This document shows positions 9,541 through 18,700 of a DNA stretch of 41,840 nucleotides, piece by piece. This DNA is from Synechococcales cyanobacterium CRU_2_2 (GTDB lineage Bacteria > Cyanobacteriota > Cyanobacteriia > PCC-9006 > JAAUQQ01). The translations under genes and the position numbers were made by a program. Location: contig JAAUOP010000029.1 of assembly GCA_012034805.1 (NCBI GenBank), forward strand, positions 1-41,840. The letters are read 5' to 3'. Position 1 is the stretch's first letter, and each line of letters starts with the position of its first letter. The notes below the pieces were generated by a model that was given only the letters and a program-made list of their open reading frames with translations, did not search any database and was not told the DNA's origin.

Positions 9541-10764
9541 ATGTTCACGATGAATTTTCGGTACAGAATCTATCCGTCTTTGGAGCAAGAAACCCGCATG
9601 GTCTCTTGGCTCGAAGCTTGTCGTGGGGTCTACAATTATGCCCTGCGTGAGCGCAAAGATTGGATTGAGTCTCGAAAATGCTTTGCGGACAGGTGCGACA
9701 TGAAGCAGTGTTTTATCCTGCCTGCCGACGCACCATACCCGGACTACTACAAGCAGCAGAAGGCTCTCACCGCTGCAAAGAAAGAGTTCCCACGCTTGAA
9801 GGATGTTCAATCTCAGGTGATTCAGGAGCCTTTGCGTAGAGTTGAGATGGCTTTTGTCGCCAGGAAGGATCGAGGGCACGGTTTCCCACGCTTCAAGAAG
9901 TTTGGGCAGTACCGTTCTTTTGTCTTTCCTCAGTTCAAGGTCAACCCTGTTTGTGGCAATGAAATCAAGTTGCCCAAGATTGGATTGATGCCCATTGTCT
10001 TGCACCGTCCCATCCCTGATGAGTTTGTAGTAAAGACTGTGCGGGTAGTCCGCAAGCATTCGGGATGGTATGCCGTCCTGTGCTGCCAGACTGGCGTTGA
10101 TATACCTGAGGTTGCGCCCACACTGGGACACTCGATCGGGATTGACGTTGGTCTGAGCTATTTCCTGTCCACGTCCGATGGCTGGCAAGTTGAGAGACCT
10201 AGGTTCTTTGGCAAACTGCAACGCAAGCTTGAATTGCTGCAACGCAGACTGAAGAGACTCCAGAAGGGCTCTAATAACCGTGCCAAGCTCATCAAAAAGA
10301 TAGGAAAAGTTCACGAACAGATAGCCGCTAGCCGCCTTGATTGGCAGTTCAAGCTTGCCCACAAACTTTGCGACCAAGCCCGAAATATCTTCATCGAAGA
10401 CATCGATTTTCGGATTATGGTCAAGGGCTTTTTGGGCAAACACACCCTTGACGCTGGACTGGGGCAATTCCTCAACCAAGTATTGCCTTGGGTGTGTTTC
10501 AAGCGTGGCGTTTATCTCGGCAAAGTAGACCCCAATGGAACAAGTCAAACCTGCCCTGACTGCGGAGCTAGGGTGAAGAAAGACCTGTCCGTGAGAGTTC
10601 ATGATTGTCATGAGTGCGGGTCTAAGAAGCCGAGGGATGTCGCTAGCGGTGAAGTCATAAAAGCCCGTGGCCTTTCGGGTATTGAAATGGTCTGTGGATG
10701 GGATCTGTCGGGGGTAGCGCTTGCCGTGCTGCCTAGACAAGACCGTGTAAAGCAGAAAGTCTAG
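9541..10764 (+). CDS. tnpB: TnpB RNA-guided endonuclease (IS200/IS605-type accessory protein)
   Basis: A 407-residue OrfB/TnpB. The N-terminal helix-turn-helix-like domain (RYRIYPSLEQE) leads into a split RuvC nuclease with Asp202 (SIGIDVGL), Glu286 (IFIEDIDF) and Asp366 (KPRDVASGEVIKARGL). A Cys4 zinc ribbon lies between the last two (Cys338, Cys341, Cys356, Cys359). All three acidic residues are present, so nuclease activity is plausible. TnpB proteins use an RNA copied from the element's right end to cut matching DNA and favour element retention. No TnpA transposase is present, so movement would depend on a TnpA supplied elsewhere. A long minus-strand ORF covers the same DNA and is a shadow. 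The sequence beyond the right end reads as part of another gene (see 10807-11567). Confidence 0.93.
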   Translation: MFTMNFRYRIYPSLEQETRMVSWLEACRGVYNYALRERKDWIESRKCFADRCDMKQCFILPADAPYPDYYKQQKALTAAKKEFPRLKDVQSQVIQEPLRRVEMAFVARKDRGHGFPRFKKFGQYRSFVFPQFKVNPVCGNEIKLPKIGLMPIVLHRPIPDEFVVKTVRVVRKHSGWYAVLCCQTGVDIPEVAPTLGHSIGIDVGLSYFLSTSDGWQVERPRFFGKLQRKLELLQRRLKRLQKGSNNRAKLIKKIGKVHEQIAASRLDWQFKLAHKLCDQARNIFIEDIDFRIMVKGFLGKHTLDAGLGQFLNQVLPWVCFKRGVYLGKVDPNGTSQTCPDCGARVKKDLSVRVHDCHECGSKKPRDVASGEVIKARGLSGIEMVCGWDLSGVALAVLPRQDRVKQKV

Positions 10765-10812
10765 GGTGCGAACCTTAGAAGCTCGGTCTCTTCAGGGCCG
10801 AGAGTAGTCACG
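10640..10812 (+). ncRNA. Probable omega RNA / right end of the TnpB element
   Basis: In IS605-type elements the guide RNA is made from the 3' end of tnpB plus the right end, with the guide lying just outside. Here the sequence after the tnpB stop contains AACCTTAGAAGCTCGG, a hairpin with arms CTCGG and CCGAG (within 10781-10803), and then GAGTAGTCAC. This resembles the right ends of many cyanobacterial tnpB elements. The 5' limit is a guess. If the element ends near 10810, the guide would begin in CGGTCAGTTATACCGG. Confidence 0.5.
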
Positions 10813-11567
10813 GTCAGTTATACCGGTACTCTGAGTCGTGACAGCATCAGCCTATCGAGCCTGTCATTATCGACTGGGTTTGCCGAACAGCGGGGCTGTC
10901 ACTTTGCCCCAGTTCAATTTACAGATCTCCTGAGTGAAACCAATTCCTCCCAGGAGCAAACACCTGAGATTGTCTCCCAAGATGCGGGGCTGCACTACCC
11001 CGACAGTACCGCAGCCGATTTCTTCAATCGCATCACCTTGCTTCAGGGCTGCTATAGGACGGAAAAGACCTTTCGTGAGCATGGTGTTGAGTTTGTCGAG
11101 CGCTGCTCTACGGATCAAGAGGCGGTGGGGCAAAGGGGAATTACGCACTATGGCTCTGATGAATTTTCGATTCAGTCGATTCCGCCAATATCGACGGGTC
11201 GAGCGGATCCGAAGGTCTGGTTTTGTCGAGGAAAACACCGCTTGCCAAGGGATTACGGGTTGTCATTCACAATCAATCCCAGGCAAATCAGGCGGGGGAT
11301 ATTCCCTTTAGCGATCGCAGCTACAGCCAAGGTTTGGCATCAGAAAATTTTGAGATTGCCCTAGAGCAAGGCCACGGGAATCGATTTTTATCCGTTAATA
11401 CTGGGTTCAATCAGTTTATCTATGAAATTAAACGAGGCTCGCAGATTGTCGAAACGGGAGAATTTACAGCTGCGTTTCAACTGGGCTGCAAAGATCTGAC
11501 GCGTGCTGTCACGATTGAACGCCCTAAACTTGACATGGCTTGTATTCAAAAACCGAAAACGAGATAA
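10807..11567 (+). pseudogene. Truncated, frame-broken gene of unknown function
   Basis: A frame is open from the TnpB right end and reads VTVSYTGTLSRDSISL, then FTDLLSETNSSQEQTPEIVS and GVEFVERCSTDQEAVGQRG. It stops being protein-like near 11164. One extra T in the TTTT run at 11164-11167 joins it to another frame reading DSVDSANIDGSSGSEGLVLS, FSDRSYSQGLASENFEIALE and GEFTAAFQLG, ending at TGA-free TAA near 11567. The joined product would be about 250 residues, soluble and acidic. I do not recognise the family. No start codon is visible, so the 5' part seems to have been removed by the TnpB insertion or an associated deletion. Competing ORFs on both strands are less protein-like. Confidence 0.5.
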
Positions 11568-11720
11568 AACGTATAGCGATCAAGACACAAAATGTTCTTG
11601 TCTCATCAGCATGATGGCTTTCTCTTCAATCAGCAACTCATCACTCTTAAGTTATATCCATGGCACAGACGCACAGCAATCTCTGCCTGAATTTGCACTT
11701 CACTAGGCCCAGAGCTGTTA

Positions 11721-11830
11721 GGGAGCACATCATCCGCTGACCAGAAGAAAACGAAGCTCGGAAAACCGTTGCCACTGCAGGCCGAGAAATTAAGGCTGAT
11801 TATTCTTCTCTGAGCGGATGATGTGCTCCC
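11721..11830. mobile_element. 110-bp MITE, copy A, with 9-bp target duplication
   Basis: The element begins GGGAGCACATCATCCGCT and ends with its exact reverse complement, an 18-bp perfect terminal inverted repeat that continues imperfectly to about 28 bp. It is flanked by the direct repeat GAGCTGTTA at 11712-11720 and 11831-11839. A second copy at 39395-39504 has the same length and about three substitutions. It has no coding capacity and must be moved in trans. Confidence 0.92.
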
Positions 11831-11869
11831 GAGCTGTTATACTCAATTGTTTCTAATTCAAAAGAAAAG

Positions 11870-12553
11870 GTGAACATCATCAAAGCCATCATTCGACAAG
11901 TTTTACATACAGGAATTATATTCAAAGTATGTGAAAAGCTATCGTATATACAATTCAAAAAGTTGATTAAGCAACTTCAAAACAGTGGTGACTTGAAATT
12001 ACACTTGGGGTGTGGAAGTCAAGTCTTGGCCGACTGGATCAACGTAGATGCGGAGTTGAGCAAAAATGTTTTGACGATGAAGCTACCCTGTGGATTGCAA
12101 AAATTAGACAATAATTCAGCTCGTTATATTTATACTTCCCACTTCTTAGAGCATCTTGAATACCCGTCAGAAGCTCTAGAATTCGTTACGCATTGTCATC
12201 GGATCTTAGCTCCAGAAGGATGTTTGAGGGTTGCTGTCCCAGGCATTGAAAAGATTATCAGAGCCTACGCCCTGGACAATCAAATGTTCTTTAAACTACA
12301 AGAGAAATATCATCCTTCTTGGTGCAAGACAAAGCTAGAACATCTAATGTATGCACTTCAGCAAGATGGCGAACATCGGTATGGCTATGACTTTGAAACG
12401 ATCGAAAAACTACTTTCTCAAGCTGGATTTACAAAGATCACATGTAGCAATTTTAACCAGAGTCAGTTCGAAGATCTTAGGGTTGACTACAGAGCGGAAA
12501 AAGATGAAATAGGTGAATTTCTCTCGCTCTATGTTGAGGCGATAAAGGAATAA
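11870..12553 (+). CDS. Class I SAM-dependent methyltransferase
   Basis: A 227-residue protein with a Rossmann-type methyltransferase core. Motif I is KLHLGCGSQVLADWINVD, the acidic SAM ribose contact is in the following strand, and HFLEHLEYP with HRILAPEGCLRVAVPG corresponds to the later motifs of the Methyltransf_11 family. Proteins of this type often lie in polysaccharide or glycan clusters, but no such genes are next to it. Substrate unknown. The start is GTG 11870 directly after a purine-rich AAAGAAAAG. The gene is clearly richer in A/T than its neighbours, lies between a MITE and the lipid cluster, and may be acquired DNA. Confidence 0.8.
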   Translation: MNIIKAIIRQVLHTGIIFKVCEKLSYIQFKKLIKQLQNSGDLKLHLGCGSQVLADWINVDAELSKNVLTMKLPCGLQKLDNNSARYIYTSHFLEHLEYPSEALEFVTHCHRILAPEGCLRVAVPGIEKIIRAYALDNQMFFKLQEKYHPSWCKTKLEHLMYALQQDGEHRYGYDFETIEKLLSQAGFTKITCSNFNQSQFEDLRVDYRAEKDEIGEFLSLYVEAIKE

Positions 12554-12617
12554 CATTCTTCAGTCAAGACATAAAAAATACGGCAAGCTTGTGCGATCGC
12601 TCCCTTTACCTTTACCC

Positions 12618-13787
12618 TTAATTGTATGGCTTTGACATCTCAAATTTTACATTGACGGTGTTTGGCTGGAGAGTACTTTTCTGGGACGTATTCATATCAA
12701 CCCCAGACTGGGCGGGCGATCTCGTCTCCCGAAACTCCGGCCAGATACCGGCAGGCGTCAAAAGCTTAGGCCGCACCCGAAAGGTATAGGAACCATTCTG
12801 AGCGGCCAGTTGCTCGGTATGGGTGGTTTGAATGCGCTGCCAAGCCATCGGGAAACTAGACCAGTCATAAAGACTGAGGTAGAAATAAAACTGGCTCAGT
12901 ACATCCGGATCCAGCTCAATTTGCATCGTTTCCCCTTTGTTCAGCCCGCCGTAAAAAAACTGGGTATCCGGTGCACCCACAGGCAAATATTCCCGTTGCA
13001 CCCAGGCCTCGGGCAAATAGCGACGGTATTTGAGCAAGATGTAAGTGTAGTAGTGCATCGCCAGATAAAAAGCTTTGTGGGGATAGCCTTTGAGCTGGTG
13101 ATAGAAGTCATTGGTGTTGGGGTCAGCGGAGTGGCTGGGGAGGAGGCGATGGGCTTTGCCAAGCTGCTGAGCATCACCGTCAAGTCGAACTTCGGGATAG
13201 ATAATCGCTTCGGCGCAATCGTAATAGCGCACTCCCAAGCTGTAGCGACCGGCTGGCAAGGTGAGCTTGAACCAGGCCTTCGCGCTAGGTTCGGCACTGG
13301 ACTGGGTGCTTGAGTAGGCCTTTGTGTCAGCACTTGTATTCGCACTTGTCTCAAGTTGTCGAAACCCGTGGGAATCTAGACTCTGTACAGTTTCATAACT
13401 GGGAAAGCGGTAGACAACGGCGACCCAAGACTGGGCCGATCGCTGAATCGTCGCCATATCCAGCTCGATCGATCGCTCTATCCCAAACGGCCCCAGCGTT
13501 CCAATCACTGCATGAGTATTCCAGCGAGGCCCTGTGGTCATCAACACGGGTAGGGCAAGGGGCACATGGGCAAGGGTATCTGCTGACAGAACTTGCCATT
13601 GCAGCTTGTCTTCGGGTTTGCGGCCCAATGAAAACCGGTAAAGACGACTCAGAATCGCTCGCATGACGCGATAGAAAACGAGGGAAGCGATCGCCAGCGG
13701 GATCTCCCACAGCAGTCTCAAAAAATTAGCAGATTCAACGGCAAACCCACCTGGGCCTTGGCCCCACTCACTAGACAGGGCCATCAT
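12618..13787 (-). CDS. Unrecognised membrane-anchored protein downstream of the lipid cluster
   Basis: A 389-residue protein. A hydrophobic segment near the N-terminus (LLWEIPLAIASLVFYRVM, about residues 24-42) probably anchors it, with the rest soluble. The body has WVAVVYRFPSYETVQSLDSHG, then a Ser/Thr-rich insert, LPAGRYSLGVRYYDC, and HKAFYLAMHYYTYILLKYRR, a Tyr-rich helix. The end has QFYFYLSLYDWSSFPMAWQR followed by an apparent beta-rich tail. It looks like a conserved cyanobacterial protein of unknown function (possibly DUF6208, unverified). It starts 47 bp after the methyltransferase gene on the same strand, so cotranscription with that gene, and perhaps with the olefin synthase, is plausible. 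Confidence 0.75.
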   Translation of the reverse strand: MMALSSEWGQGPGGFAVESANFLRLLWEIPLAIASLVFYRVMRAILSRLYRFSLGRKPEDKLQWQVLSADTLAHVPLALPVLMTTGPRWNTHAVIGTLGPFGIERSIELDMATIQRSAQSWVAVVYRFPSYETVQSLDSHGFRQLETSANTSADTKAYSSTQSSAEPSAKAWFKLTLPAGRYSLGVRYYDCAEAIIYPEVRLDGDAQQLGKAHRLLPSHSADPNTNDFYHQLKGYPHKAFYLAMHYYTYILLKYRRYLPEAWVQREYLPVGAPDTQFFYGGLNKGETMQIELDPDVLSQFYFYLSLYDWSSFPMAWQRIQTTHTEQLAAQNGSYTFRVRPKLLTPAGIWPEFRETRSPAQSGVDMNTSQKSTLQPNTVNVKFEMSKPYN

Positions 13788-13833
13788 GCCACAGGCACGG
13801 GCCTGTTCTCCAGAAAGGTTCAGCCAGGAAACT

Positions 13834-15111
13834 CTAATTCACAAAGAAATTAGGCTTTGCAGTGAGCTGATAGACCTGGGCATAGGTACCTGCTTCAAAA
13901 ATTCCACAGCAGAGCAGGAGATAGAACTCCCAGTGCCGTTTCCATTCCTGGGAATTGGAGAAAGGCGTCGATTGAATCATGCAATCGATATGGGGCTCAA
14001 TACTACTCCAGTTTTTCTGAAAGAAATGATTCCAGGCTCGTAGGGTAAGTACATAGTCAGCCACAATATTACGACGCTTATACTCAACAAACTGGCGATT
14101 GGCTTCGATCGCCCGCCCCAACTCCGAGGGCGAGCCAATGGAACCATGCGGAAAGATATAGCGGTTAATGTAGGGATCAGATACTGGACTGGGGTGATCT
14201 GAGCCAATGGTTTGAATCCCGAGAATACCACTCTGAACCATCACACGTCGCACCTGTTTGAGAATATTTGGCCAATTGCGAATACCGCCATGCTCAATGG
14301 TTTCTAGAAAAATGCACTTGGTGATTTGCACAACACCAGACTTTGCCAAAATCTCCCGATAGGAGTCGTGATAGCTGTGATTGTAAAAGAAGAAATTCGG
14401 CTGCTTCTGGAAGTGCTTGCGGCAATAATCAACCTGAACCTCTGAAATTGTGATGCCAATGTAGGTGAGATTCTGACCCAAATCATGCTCCAGCAAATAT
14501 TGGGGCAGTGTTCCCCAGCCGCAGCCACAGTCGAGGATGACGTCTCCAGACTGGATTTGTAGCTCTTCAGCCCAATAGTCGAGATTCTGACGCTGGGCCA
14601 CATCCAAATTTTCCGGTAATGGGTCAAGTCCACTCCAGTCTCCAGTGGTATATTTCATTGATGCTCCAAGAAAACCTTCGTACAATTCTGTGGGCAGGTC
14701 GTAGTGTTTTTGGGCATCGTGCTGGCGAATCAAGGAAACATTGAAAAATTGGTACAGCAATTGCTCCACAACCAGCCAGATCGAGTTAGGCATTTCAAAC
14801 AAAATGGGATTTGTTCTTGCCTCTAGATCAAGTTCAAAGAGACATCGGGATAGGTAATCAATACGCTCGCACTCCCACAGCCCTTTTATGTAGGTGGTAC
14901 CCAGGCCAAGGGTTTTGAACTGAACCCACTGCTCGAGAACCCGATCGCGCTGGCCCTTTAGACAAACAATATCCCAGGGTTCTGCGATCGCATCGGTTTC
15001 GCCCATCTCCAACACCTGAATTCCGTGACTGAGAAGCCTCTTAAGATCGTTTGTGTACTGACCTAGAATTTGATTTGGATAGCCTAGATCTAAATTTAGA
15101 GCTGAACGCAT
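13834..15111 (-). CDS. Cyclopropane-fatty-acyl-phospholipid-synthase-like methyltransferase
   Basis: A protein of about 425 residues of the CFA/mycolic-acid-synthase family, which transfers a methyl(ene) group from SAM to unsaturated acyl chains. It shows QKHYDLPTELYEGFLGASMK (family HYD...FY...LD..M.Y), SAM motif ILDCGCGWGTLPQYL, GITISEVQVDYC, the EHGG motif and YIFPHGSIGSPSELG. It ends with HWEFYLLLCCGIFEAGTYAQ, matching the family's C-terminus. The Cys that commonly follows the M.Y motif is Thr (MKYTTGDW), so the chemistry may differ from cyclopropanation. ATG 15111 is chosen because GGGAG lies 7 nt upstream. The frame is open to 15330, but that extension is not protein-like. It follows ols on the same strand after 283 bp, suggesting modification of the same lipids or hydrocarbons. 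Confidence 0.82.
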   Translation of the reverse strand: MRSALNLDLGYPNQILGQYTNDLKRLLSHGIQVLEMGETDAIAEPWDIVCLKGQRDRVLEQWVQFKTLGLGTTYIKGLWECERIDYLSRCLFELDLEARTNPILFEMPNSIWLVVEQLLYQFFNVSLIRQHDAQKHYDLPTELYEGFLGASMKYTTGDWSGLDPLPENLDVAQRQNLDYWAEELQIQSGDVILDCGCGWGTLPQYLLEHDLGQNLTYIGITISEVQVDYCRKHFQKQPNFFFYNHSYHDSYREILAKSGVVQITKCIFLETIEHGGIRNWPNILKQVRRVMVQSGILGIQTIGSDHPSPVSDPYINRYIFPHGSIGSPSELGRAIEANRQFVEYKRRNIVADYVLTLRAWNHFFQKNWSSIEPHIDCMIQSTPFSNSQEWKRHWEFYLLLCCGIFEAGTYAQVYQLTAKPNFFVN

Positions 15112-15393
15112 GGCTTTACTCCCAGATAGATATCCCTCTGGACATGAGGGACTTATTCTTACAGCGGGAACACGATTTTCGCCAACAAACTCGTTGTGAG
15201 TCGGGTTAAAAGATCGATTTGCTTGCTCGCATGATCTGCTTGCTCGCATTATAGAAGTTATGCCACGGTGAATACCTGGAGATTGTGTAGATTGACTGAA
15301 ATACGTTAAAAGATTCAACGAGCTTAGCAATCATGCTAGCGATCGCTAAAGTCGTTGTAACGTTCCAGGGGATTTGGCTTACCACACAGCGCG

Positions 15394-15775
15394 CTAGGAC
15401 GACAGAATTGCGTCGGCGATCGCAGCCGGAGCATCAATCGGTAAATTGTGGCCGCCGGGAACCACAATGCGCTGGGCATTGGTCAGGGCTTGGCGCTGCT
15501 CTTGGAGATCATCTTGACGGTTGAACTGGCTGCGATCGCCATAGATCAAGGTAATTGGATTGCGAATTCGACGCAGCATCCCCAAATAACGCGACTTGCT
15601 AATGCCGTTGAACGCAATCCCGGCCCTCGTCCGCAGCAGCGGAGCCCAACGCCAGCGCACGCCGCCTTCACAGGGTTCGGTGATCCGTTCCGCCAACAGC
15701 ATTGCGAGAGCCTTCGACAGTGCCGGAGTCGAGAGACGGAGGCGCTCCGCAGCAGTTTCCACATCTGGAAAACGG
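15394..15775 (-). CDS. ols: C-terminal part of the Ols thioesterase domain (displaced by a frame break)
   Basis: This frame completes the alpha/beta-hydrolase domain started in the preceding ORF. The main ORF reads EHPVF and then turns to non-protein sequence. Adding one T to the T4 run near 15770 gives EHPVFPDVETAAERLRL and continues into this frame, through RNPITLIYGDRSQFNR to PGGHNLPIDAPAAIADAIL, whose His is the expected catalytic histidine. The break therefore removes an essential residue if it is real. Confidence 0.8.
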
Positions 15776-18700
15776 GATGTTCTAGGGGCTTGGCGAGATA
15801 ATCTAAATGCGTGGTCAACTGATCAACCGCTTCCTCATCGCTCACCTCACTGGGCAAAATCGTCTCCACCATAATTAGATTGCGGATACGGTGGGGGCGA
15901 ATACTGGCGAACAGCGCACCGACGACTGATCCTAAGGAGTGCCCCACAAGAGTAAAAGGCTTATCAGCAATCTGTTCCACAATTCCATCCAAATCCGCTA
16001 GAAAGTCGAGCAAGTTGTAAGAATTTCCTTGCTGCACATGGGTCGAGCGTCCGTGGCCCCGCAGGTCCGGCGCGACGATGCGATAGCCCTGGGCTGCCAG
16101 GCGGGTGGCGACTTCGAGCCAGGATGCACCCTGCTCCAAAATGCCGTGCAGACACAACACCAACGGGCCGGACTCTGGCCCCCAAGTGCAGAGGCAAATC
16201 GTCGTGCCCCGCACGGAAAGAAATTTTTCGGTCATGGTGGCCGCGAAGGCTTCGAGGTGAGTTTCGGAGTGCGGGGCCGGGTTTCGCCCGAGATGGGGAG
16301 CAGCAGCAACAGGCGATGCCCGCGAGGATTCGTCCTTGGAGCGGGGAATCGAGTGACTCATTTCCTGGGGGAGTTCGTAGGCCAACCGCCGGGCAAGGAT
16401 TTGGGTTGAGGGCTGGAGCAATCGCGGCAACTGAATCTTTCGCCATGCTTCGGCCATGCTCGCGTCAATGGTGCGGCGGTTTTCGAAGTTGGGGTCACCC
16501 AAGGAGAGAGACTGTTTGTAAACCCCGTCAGTCATGCGATCGCCTTGGTAGGGCTCCAGCATGGCAGCATCAAAAGGAACTTCGAGGAAATCACAGAGCG
16601 ATCGCAGCACCGACTCGGGATGCTGCACCAACGCTTCGTAGCGAATCAGGTAGTGGCGGCTCGATGTTTGCTGTTGACCAAGCAAGTCCCCCTGAGCCAA
16701 GCTTTGACTTTGATCCAAAGATTCAAAGAATCGTTGAGTATTCTCGTTGCTAGCGCACCAAATCTTCTCAGCTAGATCTAGCGCCGACTGCTGCCCGTCG
16801 CCCACCAGCTTATCCATGCGCATCCGACAGAAGGACTCCAGCACGGCGTAGGGATGACGCACCAAATGAATATATTGTGCGCCGTCAATGCAACGCTCAG
16901 CTCGGGCAAGGTTCGCAAGGTCGCTGGCGTAGCTGGGGGATTTGTCGATGAGCAGCCGATTCCCCGCAAGATCCTGGAGCAAGGCATAAACGTCTTCAAT
17001 GGGCATGTCGCGGTCTTCAAGCGCTTGAATGAAGTCGCGGCTCGCTTCGACATTTAGGCCTTTGAGTTCCATCAGCGATCGCTGCAACCCCTCACCCAAA
17101 TGAGAAACGCCGAGCTGACGTTTGCGATCGCCCAGGGTTTCAAAGGGTAGCAAATGCAATTCGGGGGGCGAGAAAAGCGCTGGGTTACCCGCCAGCATCA
17201 CTCGCAACAGCGTTGAGCCGGATCGCGGACTCGAGAGGATAAACGCCATGGGGCCGGCTTTTTGGCGATTCGATCGCCCCGGAGGACTATTGGTTAAAGG
17301 CACCTGCGGAAGCGGGGAGTGAACGGTAAAAGAACGGCTCACGGCAGGGCCAATTGCGTTTACACTCGTCAACGATTCTTCCAAGGGCTTAACGCCGGAA
17401 TACTCTTGCATAGGTTGCTGAGCCAACCCATGACTTTGCTCAAACTCGCCGGCAAGATATTTGGCTAAAGCATCCAGGCGGGGACGTTCGTAGAATTCTC
17501 GCGGGTAGATCATCAGCTGTAAATCTTGCTTCAGCTGATGAATCGCTTCCATTATCATGAGTGAGTCCATGCCCGAATCTAGCAAACTTCGACTAGGAGC
17601 CAGGGCGGACGGGTCGATTTGGAGGATATGGGCGATCGCATCCCGCAAATAGTCCTCCACGAGGGCCGGTCGCTGTTCTGAACTGGCATTGAGCAACTGT
17701 TCTCGAATGGCGACTTGGGCTGCAAGTTCAGTTGTAGCAGCCGCTGCTGTAGCAGCCGTTGTTGCCAGAAGGACTGTGGCAGTATTTGTTGTCGCAACTG
17801 TCGTAAGTGTTGAGGCGATCGCCTGAAAGTAGCCCGAGGTTTTGAATTGTGGAAACTGTTGCAATAGCAGCGGCCAGTCAGCCTGAAACAGACCCAGCTG
17901 GAAGGTATCTGGGTCATGTGCTGGGTCATTAACTGGATCGCTTAGAAGCTGGGACAACTGCTCAAGACAGTGAGCCGGATCAAGCAGCGGCAGGCCCTGC
18001 CTCAGACGCCGATTCGGACGTACAGCCTCAGCCATACCTGCCCCCGCCCAAGGCCCCCAATTGAGGCTCAGGGCGGTTTGGCCTTGGGCGCGTCGGGTTT
18101 GGGCGATCGCATCCAAAAACGCATTGGCCGCCGCGTAGTTCCCCTGACCTGGTGAACCCAAGAGCGAGGCCACAGATGAGAAAAGGACAAAGAAATCCAA
18201 CGGATCGGCTTGGGTGGCTTGGTGCAAATTCCAACTGCCCAGGAGTTTGGGGGCAAGCACCCGCTGCCATTGCTCCCAGGTTTGACCCAGCAGCAGTCCA
18301 TCGGCGAGGCTTCCAGCGGCATGGATGAGGCCAGCCAGAGGGGTCGGGGACTGGCGCAATTCGGCGCAAAGGGCAGCAACTGCATCAGCATCGGTGACAT
18401 CGAGCGATCGCACATCGCAATTCACACCCCGTTCAGCAAGGGCTGCAAGGGTTTGCTGCTGCTGGGGATTGGGCGATCGCCGACTGACTAAGACCAAATG
18501 CCGCGCGCCCTGGTCAGCAAGCCATTCAGCCAGGATGAGCCCCAGGGCACCGAGGCCGCCCGTGACCAGGTAGCTGGCCTGGGGTTTGAGGGAAAATTTG
18601 GCAGTGCTGGCAGGGAGGGCTGGGCAGTGAAGAGGCTGTAGGCGAGCGACAAAGGGTTGCGATCGCAACGCAATCTGATCTTCGTCTGGGGAGTGGAGCA

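Noticed and set aside
9493..10740. Long minus-strand ORF of 415 residues opposite tnpB
   Set aside because: It is the antisense shadow of a clearly recognised TnpB; its translation has no family features and tnpB has intact catalytic motifs.
10867..11238. Minus-strand ORF of 123 residues downstream of tnpB
   Set aside because: Basic, atypical composition. The plus-strand frames joined at 11164 give a more protein-like sequence.
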